This document shows, piece after piece, positions 44,021 through 53,858 of a stretch of 64,000 nucleotides of DNA. Both the position numbers and the translations under genes were made by a program. Positions within the stretch are counted from its first letter, which is position 1. Every line of letters begins with the position of its first letter. Source of the DNA: Dactylonectria macrodidyma. Taxonomy: Eukaryota; Ascomycota; Sordariomycetes; Hypocreales; Nectriaceae. Under the pieces are notes generated by a model. That model was not told the DNA's origin. It did not search any database and worked only from the letters and a program-made list of their open reading frames with translations. Where the stretch lies: assembly GCA_020744425.1 (NCBI GenBank), contig JAGMUV010000002.1, positions 1,594,501 to 1,658,500 of the forward strand. Direction: 5' to 3'.

Positions 44021-45229
44021 ATGAGCAAGCCTCTAGCCTTCGGGCTAAACATGACCAAGAAGCCAGGCACGTCGAAGCCTGTCCCTCCGAAACGAAGGCC
44101 CATGTTTGGCGGCGACGACTCCGAAGATGACTCTGACAACAATAAGGCGCATGGGGAGGGAAAGGCTGAGGTGATTGGAGAGCTCAACGACTTTGGCGCC
44201 CGCCCAGCTCCCAAGGCGACCGGCGTAAGATCAACCACCAAGTCCAAAAACGGCCCTCCAACACAGCCTCCCAAACTCAAGCCCAAAGATCAGCCCAATG
44301 CCATGTTTGGCGATCTCTCCAGCTCCCTCGCGTCTCGCAGGAGTGCCGAAGCCGCCGCCCAAGTTGACGCCAGCGTCTACGAGTACGACAACGTGTACGA
44401 CTCCTTCAAGCCCAAGAAGCAGGCTACCAAGGAGGACGAAGAGAAAAAGCCAAAGTACATGCGCAACCTGATGCAGGCGGCCGAGGTGCGCAAGCGCGAT
44501 GCGCTCATCGCCGAGGAGAAGAAGATTGCCCGGGAGCGAGAGGCCGAGGGCGACGAATATGAAGGGAAGGAGAAGTTCGTGACGGAGGCCTATCGCAAAC
44601 AGCAGGAGGAGAACAAGCGAATAGAAGAGGAGGAGAAGAAGAGAGAAGAGACGGAGGCGAAAAAGAATCAAGGAGGCGGCATGACCGCATTCTACAAGAA
44701 GCTCCTAGAGAAGGACGAACAGAGGCACGCTGATGTTGTCAGGGCTGCAGAAGAAACCACCAAGCATGGACCACAAAAGGAGGACGAGGAACAGGACAAG
44801 GAAAAGACCGACGCAGATATTGCCAAGGAAATGAATGAGAAGGGAGCATCAGTCGCCCTAAACGAAGACGGTCAAGTGGTCGACAAGCGACAACTGCTCA
44901 GGGGCGGCCTCAACGTTGTCGCAAAGAAGAAAGAACCGGTACGGCGCGAACCTGAGCGACCTGCCCAGGGAGCGCGAAAAGAATTCGCAGGGCAACAAAT
45001 GGGCAGGAAACAGGCCATGCGAGAGCGGCAATCACGGATGCTCGAGGAGCAGCTGGAGCAATCAATGAAACGGTCGAGGGAGGAAGAGGAGACTCAGCGC
45101 CAAGAGGTCGAGCGCGCCTCCAAGAGTCAAAAGACGGAGGGCGATATCTCCAGTGCAAAGGAGCGCTATCTCGCGAGAAAACGGGCCGCCGAGGAAGAGA
45201 AGAGGAAGGCGGCCGCGGGAGGAAACTAG
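44021..45229 (+). CDS. NSRP1-like nuclear speckle splicing regulator
   Basis: This is an intronless 402-residue protein matching the NSRP1/CCDC55 N-terminal domain (DUF2040), a nuclear family linked to alternative splicing. The start MSKPLAFGLNM is followed by a Pro/Lys-rich segment and an acidic stretch, GGDDSEDDSDN. The conserved core at about residues 115-250 contains YEYDNVYDSFKPKK, KPKYMRNLMQAAEVRKRD, the KEKFVTEAYRKQ block and GGGMTAFYKKLLEKDE. The last 150 residues are charged coiled coil ending in a Lys-rich tail. The ATG at 44021 is immediately followed by conserved sequence, so the start is secure. It converges on Tim13 with 300 bp between stops. Functional assignment rests on domain similarity. 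Confidence 0.92.
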   Translation: MSKPLAFGLNMTKKPGTSKPVPPKRRPMFGGDDSEDDSDNNKAHGEGKAEVIGELNDFGARPAPKATGVRSTTKSKNGPPTQPPKLKPKDQPNAMFGDLSSSLASRRSAEAAAQVDASVYEYDNVYDSFKPKKQATKEDEEKKPKYMRNLMQAAEVRKRDALIAEEKKIAREREAEGDEYEGKEKFVTEAYRKQQEENKRIEEEEKKREETEAKKNQGGGMTAFYKKLLEKDEQRHADVVRAAEETTKHGPQKEDEEQDKEKTDADIAKEMNEKGASVALNEDGQVVDKRQLLRGGLNVVAKKKEPVRREPERPAQGARKEFAGQQMGRKQAMRERQSRMLEEQLEQSMKRSREEEETQRQEVERASKSQKTEGDISSAKERYLARKRAAEEEKRKAAAGGN

Positions 45230-45529
45230 ATACCCAAGAATGAAGATTTTCTGTGATTGTGGCCGTTTAGACATTATCCCCCGCCGTACAGCTTCGAGCC
45301 TCGTCTATGCCTCCGTGTCTATGTAGCCTGCCATCTTGAATACTGACTCTTCGTACATGGTCTCTTCCGCTGGCCGAGTCTCGGCCTCTCGGCATAACTC
45401 AAAAACCAGTCCCCATCGCCATATGCCGACGTGAGTACTAACACAATATGTTACAGTCCCTGCGTTTCCATACGCATCCCAAGTCGTCATTGTTGTCGTT
45501 GATCCGCCCACGCGGGGCCCGAAGAGTCT

Positions 45530-45887
45530 TCAGCTCAAGCTTAAGCCGCCGTTGGTCTGCTCCTGCCGCAACCGGGCGATGTAGGCCGAGTTGACCTGGT
45601 TCCAGGCGGCCATGTATTTCTCCATGCATGAAGTCATGCAGGTCTGCTCGTTGCTTGAGAGGGAGGATCCGGGTTTAGGGACGCACTTGTCGAAGCAGTT
45701 CTCTTGGAGTTTCTGGTGCATCACGGAATGTTAGTTGCTGGAGGGGGGCCATTTGGCGGTTCTGAAGAACCACCCAAAGTTCCAATTGATTAAAAGTTCG
45801 TACCTCGATGAGGACTCGGGCGTTGGCCATGTTAGCCTCGGCCAGGACCTGCTTCATAACAGCCTGCTTGACGGCGCTGGAATCCAT
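45530..45887 (-). CDS. tim13: Tim13 small intermembrane-space chaperone
   Basis: Tim13 forms a hexamer with Tim8 in the mitochondrial intermembrane space and carries hydrophobic precursors to TIM22 or SAM. Exons are 45887-45804 and 45712-45530, with a 91-nt phase-0 intron, giving 88 residues. The twin CX3C motif is complete: C34-FDK-C38 and C53-MTS-C57 with 14 residues between. The N-terminal helix (VMKQVLAEANMANARVLIE) and the C-terminal helix (MEKYMAAWNQVNSAYIARL) match the family. There is no presequence, as expected for a Mia40 substrate. Upstream it faces the enoyl-reductase-like gene across 689 bp. Confidence 0.96.
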
Positions 45888-46576
45888 TTTGGGCGCTTTT
45901 GGAGGTTGTGACGGTTGTATGGACGGATCCCGTAGGAAACTGCAAGCCGGAAGGCCTCGTTGCAGCTGGTGGAGCGGGACGGCCGAATAGATAGTCCGGC
46001 ATTTCTGAGTGACTAAGCCGATCTTCCTCCACACCAGGACGCCACTTCCATCATGACATCGAGGGCATTATCTTAGGTGATGCAATTCGAGCCAGAATTT
46101 CTATTCGGCCAATCCTCGGCGGTCAACTATATTAAGTTTGAACTGACTGCTGTGTCGCTTGGAGTTGCGAAAACAGAGCATGCACATGCATCCTCGCTTG
46201 GTGGGGTCAGAGAACGGAGAAGTTGAAATGGTTGCAGTCAACTCACTATTACAGCTTCACGAGGTGCCGCCTTAGGCAGGTTTCGTAGATTTTTAATGAG
46301 TTTCCATGAGGCATTTGGAGCCTACGCTTGCAGTTGCCATTGTCGAGTTGGAATTGGAGTGTCTTAGTTAAACACTGATTTCTAAGCTCTGCTTCCCCCG
46401 CTTGCCAGAGTGGGAATGCATAGTAGGCCTACTTGCTTGATCTCTAGCGCAGTATATAAGTCTCTTCGAGCTTGCCTCGCTTTGCACTCCTCGGCTCTCA
46501 CTTACACGGCATTGGCCATCATACATGAAAGTTTTAATTCTCATTGCCGCAATTTTTCTAATTTCCTCGTCAAAAG
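45888..46576. promoter_or_regulatory. Divergent intergenic region, Tim13 and oxidoreductase genes
   Basis: This 689-nt interval separates two divergent start codons. The half nearer the oxidoreductase is richer in A and T than the Tim13 side. No further gene is visible. Confidence 0.5.
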
Positions 46577-47859
46577 ATGGCCCAGGACAAGTTGAATGCT
46601 CTCGTGGTGGAGGTGCCTGAGGGCGGATCCCCCACCTTGGTACGAATGGCAGTCCCAGTCCCATCCCTAGCTTCGAACCAGGTCCTGGTCAAGGTGTCAA
46701 CCGTGGCACAAAATCCAACTGATGGTCAGCAATTGCTGTGTAATATTTCGGTCTGCATATCAACTGATTGATTCACCAGTCCAGGCCTTTGACACCAACG
46801 TTTTTGGCGATGGAGCAGTTCTCGGGTGTGACTTTGCGGGGTCGGTTGAAGCCGTGGGATCCAGTGTTAGTCGGGTGTCTAAGGGCGACACTGTTGCCGG
46901 CCTCATCTGGGGGGGTGAGTTTGAGCACAGGATTCAACACAATGAGTATAGTCGTTTGACTGATTTCATTAGGTGAGATCAAAGGTCTTGGGGCGTATAG
47001 TGACTACACCATCGCGGACGAGCGCATCTGCTTCAAAGTGCCCCAAAAGATATCACTTGCCGAAGCGGCGACCGTCCCTTTAGCATCATTGACCTCGTTT
47101 TTAGCACTCTTTTCAAAGGACAGCTTGAACATTGACCGAGACTCGGGACCGGACACAACAATTCTCATCTGGGGCGGAAGTTGTGCGTCACAATGTGTAT
47201 ACCCTAAATCGGAGAGCCAACGTGTTAACATTTATACAGCCAGTGTCGGGTCGTACGCAATTCAAATCGCGGCGCTGAATGGGTTCAAGGTTGTGACAAC
47301 CTGCAGTCCTCGCCATTACGACCTCGTTCGGTCGTTAGGGGCAGACCACGCCTTCGATTATCGGAGCTCGGACGTCGTCGAGTCCATCAAAAAAGCAGCA
47401 CCCGGGCTGCAGTATGTCTTTGACACAATTGGCAACGAGACCTCATCTGTTCTCGGATCTCAAGCCATCAGTGAGCGTGGCGGTACTTTGTGCACTGTCA
47501 GGCCAGGCAAAGCGAACACGGAAAACGTTACGAAGCAGGCCAAGGTGACCGATGTGCTAGTCTGGACGTCATTTTTGAAGGAGCACCGATATAGAGAGTT
47601 TCACTGGCCTGTGAGTTAATGAGGCCCATGGCCAGACTAAGAGGTCGAGTCGAGACTGACAAACTCGTAGGCAAACGAAGGTGACCACAAGCTCGCAAGC
47701 GAGTTCTGCGAGCAACTCCCGTCCTTGATTGAGGAAGGCCGAATCAAACCGAACGCTGTAAGATTGCTTCCTGGCGGGCTTGATGCTGTTGTGGAAGGGT
47801 TTCAGGAGCACCGCGATGGGAAGATCTCGGCACAGAAGATTGTCTATGAGCTCTCGTAA
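46577..47859 (+). CDS. Medium-chain enoyl-reductase-like oxidoreductase
   Basis: This is an NADPH-type medium-chain dehydrogenase/reductase of 350 residues, of the zinc-free quinone-reductase/trans-enoyl-reductase type common in fungi. Five exons: 46577-46724, 46780-46914, 46973-47182, 47240-47610 and 47671-47859, with introns of about 54-60 nt, all in phase. The N-terminal GroES-like domain contains VLGCDFAGSVEAVG. The nucleotide-binding fold starts at about residue 164, with SSSVGSYAIQIA and GADHAFDYRSSDV. I see no catalytic zinc Cys/His set. Relatives include stand-alone reductases that work with polyketide synthases, but no synthase lies nearby, so the substrate is unknown. It is the only clearly metabolic 'accessory-type' gene among housekeeping neighbours, and its denser intron content and AT-richer flank fit that. 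Confidence 0.88.
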
Positions 47860-50800
47860 CCAATCCGTTAAACTGGGCCGAGAAAAGGCTTCCTGGGTTT
47901 CACGGGAATACGGAGTAGAATTTCATTTTCTACTCTGAAGTTTGAAGAAACCTGGTCAATGAATAGTCGCCGGACGTTGCCAATAGATGATAGTCGGATC
48001 TTGCTGATTATGACGAAGTCAGATGGTGAGGTCGTGTCCACGTTCAAGTGCTATTGTGGCAAGTATTGAAGTTGAGGTCCGAGGCTTTAGGGGCTGCGAT
48101 TGACTTTGCGGAGAAGCAAAGTCAGAAATTTACAATTTCAATTGATGGTCGGCGACGGAGTTGGTACTCGGTACTGCTGCAGCTTAATCCGGGGGTATTG
48201 GCCAGGTGATGGTTAACGAACTTGAGACAGCTTCCATCAGTGGACTACCTTGAGAGTCAGTGAGTAGACGAAGGGTTTCATCTCGTCCCGCATACCTCAC
48301 TCATCAGCATACCTATGCTACCTACCTAGGTAGCTACCTCATCTCAAGCTGGTGCTGTTCCCGCAAGCCCGCCTCCGCCTGTCTTAATCCTGCCACGTTC
48401 TTAGGCACCTCATTGAGGCAAGGCAGGGTACTAAGCCGCAGGCGGGAGTCGATCTACAGGGCCTAGCGATCGGATGCGTAACTGGTCTAATTATGCTGGT
48501 ATGACGGCATGAGTGCGACCCTGCCAGACCCAAACAGTGGCCAGACAAGCCGGAATCGCTGCTTGATGATGACTCGTAAGTGTTAGTGGTGGTTGGTGGT
48601 GGGTTAATTAGCAGCACCACTGCTTTGAAAAGCCGCACCAGCTGGGGAGGCGCCGGGGTCACTGGAGGGGTCGGAAGTTAGCGTCACCGTCTCCACTGTT
48701 GCACCCATCCACTTGCGATCGACGGCTGCAAACAGCACCACACACAAGTGACCACCCATCGCGTCTCCAGAGAAAGCCCGTAACAGCAGCAGCACGAGAC
48801 TCAATCAAGCCTCCACCAAAAGCTGACGGGCTCTCATCGTCAGACTTTCAAAGTACTTACTTAATGGGTGATGCCTTTTGTATGCGTATGCGTGTGCGTG
48901 TGCGTGTGCGTGCGTGTGTGTGCGGGAGCTTCCGCAGCCGGCTGCCATGACAGCACCATGACAAGCTCTGTAGGTATTTCATTCCATTCCATCCCCATCC
49001 CATGCTTGTTGTAAAACACATCCTCTCGCGAGCACCAACTCTGGCACTCAGTCTCTCATCTGCACTCTCGTCAACGCCTCTCTGATTCTCGACTCTTGTT
49101 CCTCGACTCCTCCTCGAACCCTCGCATAATAAACCTCCATCTCGAGCTGCAGTCGATCCATTTCCAATCCTCGGCGCAAAGTGTGAGAGCCGGGAGCTGC
49201 CACTCATTGCCCACCACGGCGGAATCGACATCCCATCTTGCGCCGTCTCCTCTCGTTTCGTTTCCTCTCGTCCCATCCATCCCCCTCTTGCCATTACTCC
49301 CGCTTCGACCTGTCCACCACCCCTACGAGACCTGCATATCGCTCACCGACCAATCGCCCAAGCACAAGGAAGCTCTGCTCCCAGCCCGCCATTCAACCTC
49401 CCCACGCACCGGCGCCGCCCAGCCCATTGACGGTCGAGCGCAAGTAAAAGAGGCTTTCGTCAACGGCGAGCGCACGAGCTCAAAGATAACCTATCAGTGA
49501 AGTGAATTTGGTTGAGCAAGCTGATTAACCAGGCCAAGCTGCTGCTGCTCATTGATGAGTCCCGCCGTCTCCATCGGCCCAGGTTGCGGGTGCCGCTGAA
49601 TCCGGGCGTAGAAAGAAAAGAGGGGCAAGCTTGAAAGCTTCGAAGCGCTACCCCATAAAACTCGGGGCAAGCACTAGGCCTACGACACAGTTCCGCGCCA
49701 TACGTCTAAGGTAAACCTTGCACTGCGATCCATCTGTTGCGAGCAAAGCAAGAGCTCAAAGGCACTCGATCGCGTGGTCGCTCGGCATTCAGCCACCATC
49801 TAAAGGCGTCGTCGCACCTTGTCGAGGTCGAGACGGTCTCAGATCCATCCAATTGCCACGGTGGAATGCGCCAATCTTGAGCGCGCGGCTTTGTTCTCGG
49901 TTTCTCAGGTTCCCCAGTTCCCTCATCCGTCCCCCGTCGCAGAGGCAAAGAAAAGAAGGCAACCCACATCAGAACACACCCCCTAGCTCTCCCAGCTAGG
50001 TATCCAACCAGGTTACGGGATACCACCCAGCACCCCCCTCAATTCTTCGCTTCCTCGCCATTGTGGCGGGCACAAACACCAGTCCAGTCCACCTAAACCA
50101 AGCCAACAAGGCGCCCACGTCTACGCCCGTGCCAAGCTCAGCTCGTTGCTTTCTTGCTCTGCCTTTTCTTGCGTTGACTGTTGAGAGGCTGGCGCTCTGC
50201 CCGCGCGCCTTTTGGCGATCTGAGCTCGCCGAGAGTTCCACACCAACGCAGTCAGTCTCCGCACGAGCAGCAGGCGAGTCGTAACTCTTCCAGGTTGTTA
50301 GGGGATCCTCTGCCAACTACGTACTACGTAGTAGGCTCCTCTTTCAGGTTAGGCCTACCTCTGTGAGCTCACTGACACACCCCCGCCACCTTGAGGCGTC
50401 GAGGCCGAAACACAGACTCGAATCCTCCCTCCACTCGGCGCGTTGGCTGGGGGCCTGGCATCGGATCGGAAACGGATTTGTTGCTTGTTGCTTGTTGCTC
50501 TTCTCTCGGTGGATGAAAGTGTGCAAGCTGCAGCAATCGCAACAGCAACAGCAATCACCTTGCTCCTCCTTACACCATTTTGATCGACCTGCCTCGTCTC
50601 GCACCTATCATTGTCAACCCGGACCCAGCACTGACTGCGCTTGGCACACCCACACCCACTTGGGACGCTCCTCAACAGTGATACCATTTCGCCAGTCGCA
50701 TCCCGCAAGCGGCACGATCTGCAGGATCTCTCCCTCGTTCCGGATCCCCTCCTCCACTGTGCTTTGGCCGGCCGCCGCCTCTCTTGTCTCGTCACCTCTC

Positions 50801-51043
50801 TCCCCGCTTCTCTCGACCACTCTGGCCCTCTGGCACACTCTCTGTACCTCTCTGGCCTTCTCACCTACCTCAAAGCCCAAGCACAAGCACAAGCACACCC
50901 CCCTCCACCCTCCACCCTCCCCACCGGTTGCTCTATCTCTCTCACTCGTTCTCTCTCTCTCTGCCTCCTGTCTCCCGGACACCCTGACCACTGGCCACCA
51001 ACCACTGACCACCAACCACTAACCACCGACCCGTCTGCCCCCC
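47860..51043. promoter_or_regulatory. 3.2 kb upstream region of the PKA catalytic gene
   Basis: No gene is supported here. The interval holds a TACGGAGTA (47909-47917), a palindromic CCTACCTAGGTAG-type element (48311-48340), a GT/GC microsatellite (48879-48924) and the 12-bp palindrome TACTACGTAGTA (50322-50333). From about 49000 to 51043 the plus strand is strongly pyrimidine-rich, ending in CACC/CTCT runs directly before the start codon. This suggests a long 5' leader, as signalling-kinase genes in filamentous fungi often have, but transcription data would be needed. Confidence 0.5.
48879..48924. repeat. GT/GC-rich microsatellite
   Basis: An imperfect run of TGCG and TGTG units, mostly alternating purine and pyrimidine, lies 2.1 kb upstream of the PKA start. 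Such sequence can adopt Z-DNA in principle. Confidence 0.85.
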
Positions 51044-52861
51044 ATGCCTTCTCTGGGGTTTCTCAAGAAAAAGCGGACCAGGGACGGCAACTCTGACCCT
51101 TCGTCCTCAAATCCCACCAGCCCCGTCACGCCCACTTCGTTCATCAGGTCTGCCTCCATCTCCAGACCTTTTGCCTCGCTCTTGCCGCGCTCCTCCACGA
51201 CCTCGACTTCTTCTCCTGTCGCAGCGACGACCGGCCAGCCTCAAACCCAAGCTCAAGCTCAAGCCCAAGCAGGCACCGCGCCCCAAGCGCAGATCCAATC
51301 CCATCCGACTCCTGCGGCGCACCAGGCGGCGGCCAACGAGGCCGAACGGCAACAGATGAATTCCGTTAACGTCCTCTCGACCTCGTACCCGCCGGGCCCT
51401 GCGTTGCCCCACGAGCCTCAGAACCTCCCTAGTATCAATAACCTCATCAATCCTCAGCATGATACCGTCGCCAACTCCTACACCAATTCCAACAACTCTC
51501 ACCTGCAGACGCCTTACCCGATAGATTCGCGATCGGCCCAGACCATCAGCCCCAACTCGTCTCCTGCCATCGTCCAGCAGCAGCAGCAGCAACCCCCACC
51601 TCAGCCCACGATGCAATCCGCTCATGTCTCCGAGCAGCAGCAGCATTCTGTGCAACAACCTAGCTATCAACAACACCACCACCAGCCCAGCATTGGGGCG
51701 CGTATTACCAAGGGAAAGTATTCATTGGGCGATTTCGATATTCTGAGAACCCTTGGCACTGGTAGCTTCGGGCGAGTTCATCTAGTTCAATCGAAACATA
51801 ACCAACGGTTCTACGCCGTAAAGGTGCTCAAGAAGGCCCAGGTCGTCAAGATGAAGCAAGTCGAACACACCAACGACGAGCGACGCATGTTGAGCGATGT
51901 CAAGCACCCCTTCCTCATTACCCTCTGGGGAACTTTCCAAGATCTCAAGAACCTGTACATGGTCATGGACTTTGTCGAGGGCGGCGAGCTCTTCTCGCTT
52001 CTCCGGAAATCAGGTGTACGTCCTCGACTGCTCACTCTCCGTTGATCTCCAGCTAGCTAACCTGAAATGCGCAGCGGTTCCCCAACCCAGTGGCCAAATT
52101 CTATGCCGCAGAGGTCACTCTCGCGCTCGAGTACCTGCACTCAAAAAACATCATCTACCGTGATCTGAAGCCCGAGAACCTGCTCCTCGACAGGCACGGT
52201 CACCTCAAGATTACCGACTTTGGATTTGCGAAGCGAGTACCGGACAAGACTTGGACTCTCTGCGGTACCCCCGATTACCTGGCACCCGAAGTGGTCTCTA
52301 ACAAGGGATACAACAAGTCTGTGGATTGGTGAGCTAGCCTCGTGCGATGTGCTGCACAGCTATTGCGCGGACGTTGAACTAACATTGGGGTTTTTTTCAG
52401 GTGGTCTTTGGGCATCTTAATCTATGAAATGCTGTGCGGTTACACACCCTTCTGGGACAGCGGATCACCAATGAAGATCTACGAAAACATCCTCAAGGGC
52501 AAGGTCAAGTATCCAGCATACGTCAACTTGGATGCTCAGAACCTCTTGGAGCGATTGATCACGGCCGACTTGACAAAGCGACTGGGTAACCTGTACGGTG
52601 GCCCACAAGATGTAAAAGACCACCCCTGGTTCACAGAGGTGACGTGGGATCGCCTGGCCCGAAAAGACATTGATGCGCCATACACGCCCCCAGTCAAGGC
52701 TGGAGCTGGTGACGCTAGCCAATTCGACCGGTACCCTGAGGATCCCGAAAAGTACGGGCAGTCTGGAGGAGTTGATGAGTAAGTTTTGTGGTGACCGACG
52801 CAGTTTACCAGATGTGCTAACTCCTCCTTGCAGGTATGGACATCTGTTTACGGAGTTTTAA
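51044..52861 (+). CDS. pkac1: cAMP-dependent protein kinase catalytic subunit
   Basis: PKA-C phosphorylates Ser/Thr targets once cAMP releases the regulatory subunit; in fungi it controls growth, conidiation and virulence-related traits. Exons are 51044-52015, 52075-52328, 52401-52778 and 52834-52861, giving 543 residues. Residues 1-225 are a disordered Ser/Pro/Gln-rich extension with a QAQAQAQA run and poly-Gln, typical of filamentous-fungal PKA-C. The kinase domain starts near residue 231: Gly loop GTGSFGRV, Lys in AVKVLKK (about 257), catalytic YRDLKPEN (about 351), DFG (about 371) and activation loop [15 protein letters not shown]. The AGC tail ends in the FTEF hydrophobic motif, completed by the last, nine-codon exon. 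Key catalytic residues are all present. Introns are 59, 72 and 55 nt. Confidence 0.97.
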
Positions 52862-53858
52862 GGAGGCGCTTTGGGAGTATGATACTTGTATGGACGGTTG
52901 GGTCGCAAGTAAGACCCTGGTACAAATGGTTGGTTGGTCAGTTGACAGCTGCAATGGCGGCTTGCCTCGGGCTGTTTCGACGACACAGGGTGTCGTTGCA
53001 ACTCTTTGAGAAGCTAGGCCTAGTTCATAGTGGCTTTCTGAGCCGTTGCGAGACTATGGCATACGAAGGCATGCGAGGGAATGACTGGATTTGCCCCACG
53101 GAAAAGAGATGGGAGTGCCTGGGCGGCTGGCAGCAACCGTTATGGAAAGGCTGTTTGATACTCGCCGGAGAGGACAACAAACATGTCTAGGTCAGAGCCG
53201 CAGTCGTGTGATGCACCTTGACCTATGGGACCTTGTAACACCAGAACAAAATACGCTTGAATATCACGTTTACACTTGAAGAAAGCAATATAGCTACGGT
53301 GAGCATTGATGGTCAATGAATCATGAAGGGTGCACTATGTAGAGGGAAGAAAGTCGCGAGGTTGGGGTTTGTTTGGGTTGATGGATCGATGGACCTCGGC
53401 CCTACTTCGTACTTGAGATGAGCGCACAGCACACGGTACAAAAGTACAGTGCAGCAGCCATAGCCGCAGCCACAGCCACAGCTTACTCTACAGCTTGCAG
53501 CAGCCTTTTAAGGCCTGGACCCATCTGTACTGGCGCGCGCTCCCCGAGATTTGGCGACCAGGGAAGTGATTTGCGTTCGGCGATCATTTGTCTCTCTTTC
53601 GCGACTCTCCTCTCACCGTTTTCTTTTCCTGGGAGAAGCTGAAGATCGTCAACTCACCAGCCAGCAGCGACCAAGCGGACGGGCAAGACTACCAAAGGGA
53701 CCAGACGTAAAGCTACAGCTACAGCAGTGGTAGTTACCTGCTTTAGTAGCTGCGTCCACTAGCCCACGGCTCAACAGGTGGCTGCTGCAGCGCCCTGTTG
53801 TGTCGCATTGACATCACAGCATTCATTTTATCCAGCATCCCTCATTCAGTCGTTCACC
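52862..53858. other. Intergenic between PKA and CorA-like genes
   Basis: These 1.0 kb hold the PKA 3' flank and the CorA-like promoter. A TACTTCGTA lies at 53403-53411, close to a GCAGCAGCC/ACAGCC-rich stretch at about 53445-53505. No gene is supported. Confidence 0.55.

Noticed and set aside
1686..52861. G-gamma, PKA catalytic subunit and other signalling genes as a functional cluster
   Set aside because: The two cAMP/G-protein genes are about 49 kb apart and separated by unrelated housekeeping genes; co-location looks incidental.
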